DNA of 64,000 nucleotides from Dryococelus australis (lineage: Eukaryota; Arthropoda; Insecta; Phasmatodea; Phasmatidae): contig CM057009.1 of assembly GCA_029891345.1 (NCBI GenBank), positions 305,971,166-306,035,165 of the forward strand. Reading direction: 5' to 3'. The notes beneath the pieces were generated by a model. That model saw only the letters and a program-made list of their open reading frames with translations. It did no database searches and was not told the origin of the DNA. The stretch's first letter is position 1. Each line of letters opens with the position of its first letter. Positions 46,254 to 58,281 of this stretch are shown piece by piece. A program made the translations under genes and the position numbers.

Positions 46254-47220
46254 TGTGCCCTGAGAGAAAGGTTTGTTCCAGCCAATAACGTACTTGTTAG
46301 AAAGGGCAAATATATGTTTAGTAGCGCCAAAAAAATATTTTGTTGAGAAATAAAACTTGAAGAGAAACCAAATCGATTTTATTCATATAAAAATTCACGT
46401 TTAAATAAACAAAAGTACTGCGTTGTGCTAAAAATAATCGGACTTCCAACAAAATATTTCGTTGGATCAACTGGATATAATTGGCCACTTATTTCATGGC
46501 CTTCGTTGAAAAATACAGCTGGAGAGTTTGTTTGAAGTTTTTCTGAGAATTAGGATAATAACACTGTTTGCTAGTACATTTATTGATGCTTTATTACATT
46601 ACAAAAATTTTAATAAAGAGGATGAACCGGAAAAAAAAAAAAAAACCACACACACACACAACATAGTTGGAAAACTTGAAATATAAATTTACGTAGGTTG
46701 TCCAATACATTAATCAAATGTAAAAAAAAAAACCATTCGCTATTCGCCAGTAGTCATTTAAGCTGATACTGTGCCGACTTTCGTGGAGCAGTTAGTAGAG
46801 TGCCGGATTCCGGCGAGGGGCTCCGGTTTCAAGTCCCGGGCAAGGGGTGCGCTTATTTGTTTACGTCCATAGTCACGCTTCGTGAGAACAAATCAAGAAA
46901 TACTTTCACATGTCAAATGTTTCAATCAATTAAATCAAATCTAGAAATAATAAGATTGCTAGTCCATAGCTCTCAGCCACGAGAGATCCCGGTTGAACGC
47001 TCAATTTTTTTCTTAAAAATGACCGAAACATTTAAATGTGTGTACAGCAAGACAAATTTTTTTGTTGCACGAACCAAATCTTACAGCTTCGTGCGATCAA
47101 ATAAGAAAAAAAAGTAATCATGTTTCAAAAACAAAATAATTCGTCACCCGTATACAAACAATAAATGTTGTTGCACCAAACAAACTTTATTTTATTCAAA
47201 TAAACATTTCTCTCGCTGTA
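46254..47220. mobile_element. TIR element with internal tRNA-like sequence
   Basis: Left end GTGCCCTGAGAGAAAGGTTT and right end (inverted) TACAGCGAGAGAAATGTTT are similar. Inner halves share words such as TTGTTGCACCAAAC and AACAAAATATTTCGTTGG. It resembles the 62085-62843 element in its TTTTGTT/CAAACAA-rich arms. A tRNA-like segment sits near the centre. Confidence 0.5.
46773..46846 (+). pseudogene. tRNA-like sequence inside TIR element
   Basis: Box-A-like TGGAGCAGTTAGTAGAGTG, a GCCGGATTCCGGC arm, and box-B-like GGTTTCAAGTCCC. The arm loop is too short for a normal anticodon loop, so it is not a functional tRNA. It lies inside the 46254-47220 element. Confidence 0.5.
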
Positions 47221-47276
47221 GCGAATGGCTTAACGATACCCGACTTATAAAAAATTGTCATACTTGTGAGTGCCTG

Positions 47277-47884
47277 CACTGTTAGAAATTTCTGTAACTT
47301 TTACGGAGATGTAGAGTTAATTTACGGAAAGGCACTAATTAATGACGAATAACGGAAATGAACTCTGTAAATGTAAAATACGGAAGCTCTTCGTATTCTT
47401 ATAGCTTCGATTTTGAGACACGAACAATACAGATAATACCTAAAGCATATCAAATCCCATTTTCACAATACTACTACTTGCAGAATAGTAGCAGATGAAT
47501 GGCGATCCACTCATGAAGTGCCAATTCATTGATTTTTGTTCAAATTCTCTGCAGGATAAAACCATCTGAATGCACAGTGAAACACGCACATAACGAAAAT
47601 AAAAACAATTTTTTCTTAACCTCGTTTTATAAACCGCGAATACAGCAAACGCTCTAACACCACTAGAAACTATGACAGGCGCGTTCGTCACTATCTTGTA
47701 AAACCCATATTTACAAAATATTTCGTGTAAAGTGTGGTAGGCGAGTGGTTCGAGTTATTGATTAATACATTTTCAATTCGTGTCCAAATCCCACTAGAGG
47801 ACCAAGTATTTGGACTTTTTTTTTTCCTGTTATACTCAGTGAAATAAATTATGAAAATTAAAATCTTTATCTTACCCCCGTTTG

Positions 47885-47915
<31 letters not shown>

Positions 47916-48346
47916 ACTGACACCCTAACATGACTAGAAACTCACAGGTACATGCATGATATTACATTAAATTTCATATTTACGACACTGATTCTTGTAA
48001 TAGGATGGTAGGTGTGTGGATAGTGTGTTGGACTGTCAAAACGTTTTACATAGTTAAAATCCGCCACCGGACAATTGACTTTATTTTTATAGTCGTTTTT
48101 TATACTTTATGAATCACTCACTTAACGAAAGTAAAAGTTTTTTTTTTTAGCACTTTTTATTAAGAGCAGATTTAAAAATAAATTAACTTGCGAGTTTGTG
48201 GACACGCTCCGTGAATTTACAGAGATTTAAGTGGAATTTACTTAGGTTATTGAAAAAAGAAAGAAGAGACGGTACTATATAGCAGATGTATGGATAATTT
48301 ATAACCGCTATGTACCGTCATTTTACCGTCATTTTTTCTAACAGTG
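47277..48346. mobile_element. TIR element (CACTGTTAGAAA ends) with two internal tRNA-like units
   Basis: Ends CACTGTTAGAAA and TTTCTAACAGTG are perfect 12-bp inverted repeats, with further TACGG / CCGTCA similarity inside. The interior has a tandem duplication of about 270 bp. Both units contain a CACTAGAAACT or ACTAGAAACTC word, CATATTTAC, and then a tRNA-like segment (47725-47815 and 48000-48068). An A run of about 27 (47885-47911) separates them. No target duplication is clear. Confidence 0.6.
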
Positions 48347-49516
48347 TGGTGAATGTTTGACACTACTGTACATATCTCCTTCGCAAATAAGTTCAGACTG
48401 CTGGTTCGAAGGAGGAAAGTTTCTCGCAGAGCCCAGCGGATCTGAAAAGCCCTGGAGCGTTCGTCGTACGGAAGTCACGTATCCGCCTAATGTGATTATA
48501 ATCGCGACGAGATTCTAATTGCGAGATTGAGGGATGTGAAACTTCGGCTGGCATTAACGGAGGAGACGGTAAAGTAGCTAAAGACAAGCGAAGAGAAAAC
48601 GGCTAAGAGGCCATGGTATACTTTTGGACTCGGCGTGTTTGACTTTGTTGTTGCGGATTAAAATATTTTTTGGGAATTCGAGCTACAAGCAGACAGTTAT
48701 GAAGAACACTATGATAAACGTTTGTGTTGCTATCGTTTTCGGCTTAAGCAAATACCTTTAAATTATTTTCTTTTCCTCCGCCATAAACTGTAATTATACG
48801 GCTTAACAAACGAATGCGCTGAAGTCCAAAACAATTATTACAATACAAATGAAAAACACGAGTTGGTCGATCACTTACAAAATTGTATTTTGAAATGAGA
48901 ATGTAAAAGTGTATATACTGTTGTTTGGCGTTGGCCAAGACATTTATAAGAAAAATTAACTAAAACAGCTGAAAGTTAGTGAAAGGGGATGAAAGGGTTT
49001 CAAAATGTTTGAAAGAGGGTCCCCTTAACAATATTTTTAAATCATGTGTTTGCACATTAGAACAACATTACACTGAAAATTTGGTTTAATGAAAATGTTG
49101 AGTTGATATGTAACGGTATATTAGGATGACATAGATGCAGACGAATAAAACTTGCAAGCCAAAGAGAAAGAAATATTCAAATTTACTTCATAAAGCAGAC
49201 TTTAAAAAATTATTACAATTTCTCAAAGTCAGTATGCTTAGCCAGTTTCTTTAAGGTATGGAGGTCTTACTTAAATATGAGAGTTAATTATAAGTTCTTA
49301 TTTATTCACATTAATTACATAGAACATACTTTCGTCTCAATATCTGTACATATCAATACAGTGTTATCTTTTGCTATTTAAAATTAATAAATTCGTTCAG
49401 TGCAATTTACTATAACCCCAAAGATATTAATGTAAATAAATAACTGAAATCATTCCCAATAAACAGTGTATCAAAACATATTGAGTTACTTTATAAATTA
49501 TATGTCCATATTTTAC
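48347..49516. other. No recognised feature
   Basis: Slightly GC-richer at 48400-48600, otherwise AT-rich. No coding or repeat signal. Confidence 0.35.
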
Positions 49517-50074
49517 TGTTACAATTTTTACAATAAAGTCCGTATCACATGTCCATACAGTCCCACCTCATTTTAGTCTAGTTCTAGCGTTCTCCAAGCG
49601 CCCTCATGTACAGTTGCCTTCATTTTTCGGGTTCCGCGTTCTCTCGTCCGTTCACACCACAAACACCTAGTCCGCCGTCATCTTGCAATCTCCCGTCGTC
49701 GTCTGCCCTCTTCACCGATGTACCTCCCCACACTCGACTTCGCCCGGGTTACTGCACTCAGCAAAATACCCCGGACCTCGGACCGCTGCGATATTTATAG
49801 GGTCGTACGTATATCATTGCCCAGATATTTCCCCAAATGCCAAGTAGCACCGATGGTCCTAATTCCCAGAATATTCTTGCCAGTCCTCCCAATTCGTCGG
49901 CTTCTCCAGCAGGAGGGACGAGGGGCTGTGACGCCAGCCAGGTTAGCTGTTATTCATTCCCGGCCGCTCGGTTTCGGGACAGAAAGCGGGTCTGCCTGAG
50001 GGAAGTGGAGAGTCGAGGTAGGCCACCCTCTACAGAGCCGAGTCCGCATCTCGTGAAGCAGTCGGCGAGTAACA
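49517..50074 (+). mobile_element. LTR-like repeat, copy 1
   Basis: Bounded by TGTTAC and GTAACA (inverted hexamers, as at LTR ends). It holds a TATA-like GATATTTATAGGG (49789-49801) and a CCAGAATATTCT block. It is shared with 50924-51353 over GGACCGCTGCG, TATTTATAGGG, CTCCAGCAGGAGG-like and GCCAGCCAGGT blocks. The flanking 5 bp are not duplicated (TTTAC / TTATT), so solo-LTR identity is only likely. Confidence 0.45.
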
Positions 50075-50745
50075 TTATTATTTGTTTAACTTCATAACCT
50101 CATTAAGGGAACAGGTGTTGAAACAGTTTGCATGCTGACACTGCTGAGAAACCAAAACTAGGAGAGAGGAAAGGCGGGGAGCAAGAAAACAATGTCTGTA
50201 ATGGACATGATGAGGCAGCACAACCGGCCACGGCAACAGCCAACTACAAAACTTGGTAACTTGAAAACTTGGCCTCTGCAAAAGGTGAAAAATCGAATAA
50301 CTAACCTTTTATCGTGAAATGTAAGGAATGAAAAACCTCCCGCATTGCAACACTTAACCATAGTGGGGGCAAAATACAAACTCCGATACGGTAACCAAAT
50401 ATTCACATTTACTACTTCGAAACAAATAAATAAATTTTGTTGCACAAGTTAATTAAACTACATAAAAAACACGAATCTAAAGTTTGCTTCTATTGACTGC
50501 AACATCACAAAATAAAACGAGTGGGAACTGGAAATTACTTTTATGCTTCTAGCTCTTGCAGTGTTTGGGTTGAGGACGTATGATTACGCCATGCTAAGCG
50601 CTTGGTAAAGCCTGCCCACGCTTAAAAACTGGCCGCTAGATGGGTCTGGATGCAGAAACGACAGTCTCGGGACGTTCTTTATTTGTGATAATGCAAAGAA
50701 ATATGTTGACGCATTTTGAAACCCAGAACAGCGCCTTCGCTACCG
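50075..50745. other. No recognised feature between the two LTR-like repeats
   Basis: No gag/pol signature in any frame, so the two LTR-like repeats are not the ends of one recognisable provirus-like element. Confidence 0.4.
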
Positions 50746-50749
50746 TGCT

Positions 50750-50832
50750 GGTATCCTCGAGATCCCGTGATCTCCCAAGTTAAATGGTGTTGGGCACGGC
50801 TTGTACTTGCGTGGGACCATCGAGGACCGTAG
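50750..50832 (+). pseudogene. 5S rRNA-like sequence
   Basis: GTGATCTCCCAAGTTAAATG and GTTGGGCACGGCTTGTACTT, then GCGTGGGACCATC, align with the central and 3' part of 5S rRNA. Those parts are the box A / intermediate element around AAGTTAAGC, GTCGGGC, TAGTACTTGGATGGG. The 5' third and the 3' terminal stem are not recognisable. It could be a dispersed 5S pseudogene or the head of a 5S-derived SINE (SINE3 type). Confidence 0.6.
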
Positions 50833-50923
50833 TGTTGAGAATGAACATGTACACTGTATGCTGCCACAAAGGCATTCCACCTCTAGGGCACAAGATGTGC
50901 GGCTCATTGGGGACCAGGAACTC

Positions 50924-51353
50924 TGATTACAACGCAAATGCAAACTAGTTGAATTTACATACCCAGTCTAATCTTCGTCGGCACCTAACTTAGCACCCGC
51001 ACTCAGCTAAATGGTCATCGCCAAAGGCTGCTGGCCCCTGGACCGCTGCGGTATTTATAGGGCCGTAGGCCATCACCCAGAAAGTTATCTAAATCGCGTG
51101 TTGGGCCGAGTGTCCTAACTTCCAGAATATTCTAGAGCCGTCTATATGTTTGTCGGCTCCTCAGCAGGCGGAGGAGGAGGGGATGTGATGTCAGCCAGGT
51201 CTCACCGCTGTCAATAATTCCAGGGCTTCCCCAGGAGGGGGAAGGCAGCGAGGCGGCAAGCGTGTCTGCCTGGGTGAGGGGAGGATCGAGATAGGTCACC
51301 CCAAGCCGCTCATAATGGAAGTTGGCGGCCATTGCTAGTTGCAGCCCGTAACA
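50924..51353 (+). mobile_element. LTR-like repeat, copy 2
   Basis: Shares GGACCGCTGCGGTATTTATA, CCAGAATATTCT, a GTCGGCTCCTCAGCAGG block and GTCAGCCAGGT with copy 1, and ends CCGTAACA. The left end (TGATTAC, 50924) is a guess. Strongly diverged from copy 1. Confidence 0.4.
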
Positions 51354-53119
51354 ATATGTTTACGTAGAAAAGAGTTTAGAGACTTGTAAATAAAGCAATA
51401 TTCGTGTCCACGATATGAGAAAGCTTTTTGGTTGCCTACATAAATATGAACGATCACATCAAAAAATCAGATACACAAATTCCTATTGCCCAGATGTTAC
51501 CCACATCGAATGTGAGTTCCCATAAATTTGTATATAAATAAATTAATTTTCCATTGCTTTCCCTTTCTCTTACGAGAAAGAGTGAAGCTGTTGCTTCCAT
51601 AATAAATTTCTTTCTTGCGCGAAAATAATTAACTCGAATGAGCAAGACATTTACTGCTACATGAGCAGGAAAAATTAATAATATTTTGAGACATCTGTAA
51701 GCTAAATTGTTACCAAGGAAGCATACTAGTGCCCTCCGTAATATCTGCTGACGGTAAATTAAGCAATTTACATACTAGAAGCGCTGCCTGAGAACAAAGT
51801 CAGCGGCAGTAATATAATAATATGTGATAGTTGAATGTTCGCGCTTTCTGATGTGACATACGGAATTACTTAATTCGAACGAATGAACATTTATTGTTTT
51901 TAACAATTATCTTCTAATACATTTTCGTCACTAGATATTATCAGACTTAATACTACCCAACAAGGGAAATCAATCACGCAAAGTTTAAATATAAGGCGAA
52001 ACGCAGAAGAAAAATCGATTGTTTTTTTTTTGTGCTGAACTTTTACAAGTTGTTGTATGCAGTAGTTAGCATCCAATTAAAAAATAATTACATAAAATGT
52101 TTATGATAGCTATGCTGGGGAGGCGGAGAAGCCAAGCCAATGTCGTTGAAAACACAACTCTCGACATAAATTACTATTTATTAGACATGTTTAGTTAACA
52201 AATGTTTCTGAATCCAGCATTTTAACGGAAACTAGTCACTGTTTGCATTTATGTGTACATCAGTGCGATACAAAACCCACAACAATCATTTCATAAAATA
52301 TTTAGGAGGAGATTTATGTGTGAAAACGACACTATTTTGATTGCGCGTGAGGTATTCACACGTTCACAGTAAAATACATAAGAGGGTTCTTTATAATGCA
52401 ATAAAGATTAAGATACTATTCCCATCACTAAATAATCCTGTTATCCCGCCAAAATGCAGTGCTCTGAAATTCTACAATCGTGACCTCTTTTTTACTGTCA
52501 GAAAATCTACTGAATAATTTTCTGGAACAATTTGAACTAGATGTTAAAAATATAATATCGTAAAACATATTGAAGTCCACTGCAAAAGAAAAATGGCAAA
52601 ACTAAAGAGTGCAGTACAAACTCATTTCTACCCCAGTTTGTAAATACTTTGTTGGCTTAAGTACATATTAGCATGAATGAAAACAAATTTAATTTCAGCT
52701 GCAATTATTTTTAAACGAATAAATGAAACAGAGTAAAGAAATGCAGTTTTGAATCTCGCTTAAATATAAAATTTAGAAATAATTTGCAACGACATTTACA
52801 GGATTTCCATAACGCCACACACACACTGTTATTGTACCCAAATGTTTTATCATGTGCTCTGTTAAGTCTGTGCAGACTTAATTAAACGGACACATCTGGT
52901 AACTACAAAATACATTATATAGGTAGCTATTATTAACACCAACAGTCATACAAATAATGCAATAACTCTTGGCATTTTTTGCAAATTGGACGAATGCATA
53001 CAATTTTTGTCGGCATGTAACATCCACGTTGGTTGAGTGAACATCGATATTAATTTCTGTCATAAACTTCCACTGCTTGCTATAACGGGCAATCCCAAGC
53101 GATCTAATTCAGTAATCAC
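51354..53119. other. No recognised feature
   Basis: AT-rich. Only short open frames, no repeat partner recognised. Confidence 0.4.
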
Positions 53120-53359
53120 TAGAGACCAAAAAAATTCTCGAGTTCAATGACCTGCAGACTAGACTCTAGAGTCTTATGAATTATATGCCGATATTTACTG
53201 CACATTGGTCGTCTGCTGTCACAGTGGAAGGCGACATTGGGCCGGCATTCGCCAGGAGGTGTCAAACACCGTGTGGACCATTGGTCAAAGTTATATAAAC
53301 ACACGTGTTTTGAATTCCAGCTTGTCTCAAAACGAATCCGCAAATTCTTCAGGTTTATA
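53120..53359 (+). mobile_element. hAT-type MITE, subfamily A
   Basis: 240 bp from TAGAGACC to GGTTTATA, flanked by identical GTAATCAC (53112-53119 and 53360-53367). Interior TCTGCTGTCACAGTGGAAGG is as in the 848-1088 copy. Confidence 0.85.
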
Positions 53360-54916
53360 GTAATCACAGCATCGCAAAAATTAACACTCGGGGATTGCGT
53401 ACAATTCAATCTGCACAAAGCACAGTAAAAAAAAAAAGAAAGTAGTAATTTGTCAGATAATAGTTTCATCGCTCCGATCCGCAGTAAGCGAGACACATCA
53501 ATCCAACATTTGGAAGAATAAAAAACCTGACTACGTTTTTCAGCGTTGGCGCGCTCCACGCCCCAGGCCAGCATTCTACGTATTTTACTCGCACATCGGC
53601 GGCAGAAACCGAGTGCGCTGCAGTGCTATAAAACGTGCCTGTAATGCAGGTAGGATTCTCAGGATTTTCTCGTTCTCCCATCATTCGCGCCTTCCCCCAC
53701 CCCTCCGGTTCGCCGTGTTCTCGGGCAGATCGTGCTAATGCTGTGTGGAAAGAAGCTCTTGGTTCTCGGTCTGCCTCTAAAACCACGCGATTGTTTCCCC
53801 ACCCCGCCCACCCACCTCGCTATCCCACACGAGTAGAGTGATTATCTGCGTTCGGGCGCAATGCATTTCAAATGGGACAAAACTGACACCTGGCACAGGC
53901 CGGCCGACATGTTGTGACATCAACCAACCATCCTCTTGGATCTGGCTGACCTTGACCCATGACCTAAACCTTGACCCCCTGCCCGTGACCTTGAATAATC
54001 TTGAACCCTAAAAAAATTCCTAAAAATCTTGAAAACTTCCTTAAAATAAAACAAATATTAAAAATTTATTCAAACATTTTTTTTTTAATTATTTAAAAAC
54101 ATGTATTACCAGAGGTCCCTCCACCACTCTTACCAAATTTTTATTTGTTATTTAAACGGTCAATTATTTACCTTCGCTAATTAGTCGGGGGGCCTCCACA
54201 CCCTCACACAACTCAGTATATCGTATGCAGCCATCTTGGTTTTTTAGTTTGTCATTTGTTAATACACTGCTTGAGGGCGCCATCTTGATTTAAATTTGAT
54301 TACTTTTACATAATCTAGGTAGCGCTAGTGTATTAATAATCGATATCGCCACCAGAGAAGTTGTCGATTTAGCCGCCAAGCGTCAGCCATATTCCCTTGT
54401 GTTTTTTAAGTATAGGTTACGCTGTTGGCGCCCTCCGTTTTGAATTCTATTTTCAACACATAAGTAGCGTTAATTTCCCGATTTCAACACCAGGAAAGTT
54501 GCCGATTCAGCCGCCAGGCGAGCTGTCGACACTTATATTTTTACAGACATAGAAAAATGTGAAATTTTCATTCTGTTTCAAAAATTATTTTTCCAGTTAG
54601 CAGTATACGTACATAAATGATACGAGACTTTGACTAGCAGCACATTTTATTAAAGCTATATGTTATATTAAAAATTTTAAGTTGTTCAGTTTTAAAAACT
54701 ATGTTATATTTAACTATATAATCGTACATATAGTACAATGGTATTTTATGCAATACCTTTTTATTAAATTTATTTTATTTATGGGTCATTTACAAATTAA
54801 TTAAAATATGACAAATTAGGTAAACATGAAATAAAACGTAATTTTACTGACACAGGAATTTTTATTTAATTAATTTAAATGCAGTCGTTCATGTCCTCCA
54901 AAACAATTGCAATATT

Positions 54917-54918
<2 letters not shown>

Positions 54919-54986
<68 letters not shown>
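54919..54986. repeat. (TA)n microsatellite
   Basis: About 34 TA units inside the giant TIR element. Confidence 0.95.
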
Positions 54987-54991
<5 letters not shown>

Positions 54992-55032
54992 GCATCTCAA
55001 TATATGCAACTTTCTTTGTAGGTTACATTATT

Positions 55033-55740
55033 TTATGTATCTCGCTTTTCACACTTGTATCGTCCTTGTGCGAAAATATCGTGACATTCATTACACCGAC
55101 ACACTGTGAAGGGCAGGTTATATAGGTAACTACACTTTTGCGGACATGTAACGAAGTCACACGAGACCTGATTATCTTCACCTTTACAGGTCTTTGCATG
55201 TCTAATTAAATTGAATGTACTACTTATCGCACCTGCTACACAAATAAGACATGCGACCGGGAATCTTGGCATAATGAAAGCTTTCATGGAGCTGTACACC
55301 ATAGCCGAAAACAAATGTCTTAACACGACGTAGTGTTACAGGTAAAGAATCTGAAGGACCTGTTGGAGATGTAGGTGCTAGATCTAAAGAAGCAGATAAG
55401 GCCAGCAATGGTGTTCTAGGTACCTCAGCTGAAAAGTTCGATGGCTCCATTGAAGATTTCGTAGGTGTCACAGCTCAAGAAGTCGATGGCTCCGTACCAA
55501 TCTGAAACGATGGTGCTGCACTGGTGGAAGTAGATGCTGCTAGTGATGTAGACGTCACAGCTGAAGAGGTCTATGGCGCTGGTAAAGCAGGATACATCTC
55601 ACTCGAAGAAGAAATCGATGGCGAGAAACCATTGGGGGGCAATAGCCACTCAACTTTAACATAACTGGCCATGGATTACCTGGCGTAGAAGCTAGCCGTT
55701 GCCAAACTAAGCCTTTCATCTGACCCCCAATTGATTATAA
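55033..55740 (-). pseudogene. Decayed zinc-finger gene, single copy
   Basis: Minus strand. A Ser/Thr/Pro-rich N-terminal part (NGFSPSISSSSE near 55600-55640, interrupted by stops) leads into MTPTKSSMEPSNFSAEVPRT and PLLALSASLDLAPTSPTG (55400s). The same frame runs on without a break to MSYLCSRCDK and a stop (55222). A frame change of about 2 bases then gives STFNLIRHAKTCKGEDNQVS and CRCNECHDIFAQGRYKCEK. The pieces form a C-x2-C-x12-H-x4-C finger, then further Cys pairs. This copy shows that the linker and finger belonged to one protein. Homologous to 14722-15045 and 17594-17978. Function unknown; DNA binding is inferred from the finger. Confidence 0.6.
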
Positions 55741-56259
55741 TATACGCGTATGCAAGCCCTATGACATCATATTGACTTAGAACCAATCTTACTAAACAAT
55801 TAAGCCATTGTTCGGACATCGACCAGCCAATAAGCGAGTTGCCACGTGATTGCAGCTGGCCAATCGCATGCGAGCATTAGACATCACATGCAGGCAGGTA
55901 GGGAGGCTTTAGGTGCTTGTCATTATTACATATAGGAACCACACACACAGAGCCAGAAATATCCCAATTGCAGGCGAGACTGACAGATGCGTTAAAAACT
56001 ATTAAGACAAAACCATACTTAAAGAAGTGGCGACGAGTCCCATGACAAAAGCAAACGAGAGACACGTGCAGTTGTAATCTGAGCTCGCGGACACGTCCAG
56101 CCAAACTGCACCAGGTGTTGAATTGGACTTGGCCCTAACGCACTGTCAGCAGGATGGTGATGGTAGGCCGTGGGCTGCTTCTCTCTCCAGCAACGTGTTT
56201 TACTTCTCACACAAGCCAACTTCAGTTCATAGAATAATAAACACAGATATATGAACACA

Positions 56260-56430
56260 CTAGTAGACACCCGGGGAGACCTATTTTCAGGAGGACCCAA
56301 GTTCAATTCTCGACTCGTTCGGCCGAATTTTATTTGTTAAACATCATTCCACTTGAGTGCCGGGATGATTTATTGACCGAGTCATTACTTTTTCCCGTTT
56401 GCCCAAGCAACTCGCTCGGTTTCAACAGGG
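56260..56430 (+). mobile_element. tRNA-derived SINE inside the giant element
   Basis: GTAGACACCCGGGGAGACC, CAGGAGGACCCAAGTTCAAT, TCTCGACTCG (box B region) are followed by GGCCGAATTTT, CATTCCACTTGAGTGCCGGG, ATGATTT and GACCGAGTCATT. The order is the same as the 39100-39310 SINE. Confidence 0.6.
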
Positions 56431-57767
56431 TGTAAACTTCACATTTTTTTAAATTATAATTTTCACTTGCACTACACTTAAAAAATGAAATGTCACACTG
56501 CTATTTTACGAGAATCGAGTACTCCGAAAGGAATAAAAAACATTTATATCTGTTCATCATAAGATGGAGGGGATTGCGGCATTTTCTCTCGCATCAAATC
56601 CGCGACATCAGGCCTTCAGAATCACGAGTCATCCTCGTTTCAAAAAACTAAAAATAAAAAAAAATAAAAATAAAAAATGAAATTGCAACATGTTATGAAG
56701 GCAAATATGTGTGTATTAATTTAATAAATCGTTGTGTTGAGCACAAAGATTTATTTGGTATCAGCAATTCTTTGCATTTTTATGGCTTACCAAGAAACTA
56801 TTTTGTATTTTACAGGTATTTAAAAATACCATTTTGCACCAGATTCGTTGTTGGCCAGTCTGATAAAGCTTGAAATATGTACTGAATCAGGTCACTATTA
56901 TTCTCTTCGTAACCTAGTGAACGAGTCCTTTCGCCTGCTGATGCATATACTTAGAGATATTTCCAAGGCCACGTACATAGGGTTCAATTAGTGTTAAACT
57001 GTTTGAAAAAAAAAAATACTAACACAATATTCGATCAGCACGCTTCAACAAATACGATGGTAAAATCTCATTTCATGAATAAAACATTTCACCCTTGTTG
57101 CGTTGGGAAAACTTAAGGCATTTTGCCACTGAAGAAAAATGTATATACTCGCATGAAACCCAATTAAGATAAGGGAAAAAATGCCACATATTACAGAGAA
57201 AGGGGGGTAAATCCATTAATGAACTTATAAGACACATCATGACATGTACAGTGTTACATATTTATATTTCCGAGTGGACGTGCTTAGTATTTTAAGTCTG
57301 GCACCTTCAGAGCAAATGTCCATGCTTACACACCAAGGACCTGACAAAATAAATCAATGCCTAGTCCCCTAATATTATTATTATTATTTTGGATTTACTC
57401 AGTACGCAACATAATATCATAGCTGAATACCGATTTTAAGATAGCCCTCAGTCCATTATGAACCTGCAGATATACCAGTGTATCATAGACATACGAAAGA
57501 TAGAATTTTAAAAGGCCAGACGCGAGAGCCAACTCGACTATTATACATGTTCATTTTTACAACAAACTCCGTCGTACACCTCCATAATGCCCTGGATGAG
57601 TTCTGATATTTGCAAACATACTTGTGCTCTATCAGCCTATCGTGATGCTACGAAGATATAAAATCTCGTATTAGGCAAACACATAGGCAATAAATTCGCG
57701 AAAAAATGTTTAACGAACTCTTGTTCACACACATGAGATTTATTACCCATACAAAATTTTAAAAATA

Positions 57768-57862
57768 TCAGTTAGCAGGAGTCAATTGGCAGGAGCCAGT
57801 CGGCACGGTGTCAGTCGGCATAAATCAGTCTGCAGGAGTCAGTCTGCAGGAATCAGTCGAGA
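57768..57862 (+). repeat. 14-15-bp tandem repeat, about 6 units
   Basis: Units such as TCAGTCTGCAGGAG, TCAGTCGGCATAAA and TCAGTTAGCAGGAG in direct succession, inside the giant TIR element near its right end. Confidence 0.8.
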
Positions 57863-58281
57863 GCAAAATCTGCTTGACGGTGAAATAGTATTTGATAAAT
57901 AATACTTGAATATTGCAATAAGTATACTTAATACAATTTTTTGTTATAAAAATTAAGTTCGCATGCACACGAAGAATATATACATATTTTTTAAACCTTA
58001 GAGAAAGTCATCCAAAAATTCATAGTGCACTTGTGTTCCGGTTTGGCTTCCTCGTTGCCGGGTCGTGCTTGCGGTAAATGTCTTCGACTGGGCAGATGTT
58101 CCGGTTTGGCTTCCTCGTTGACCTTGAACACGAAAAAAAATTCATAAAATCGCCAAGGTCGAGATAATGGGTCGAGGTCAATATTAGCCAGATCCAAGAT
58201 GACGGTTGGGTGATGTTACAACATGTCGGCCGGCCGGCGGCTGTCGCCTATGCCAGGTGTCAGTTTTGTCCCATTTAAAAT

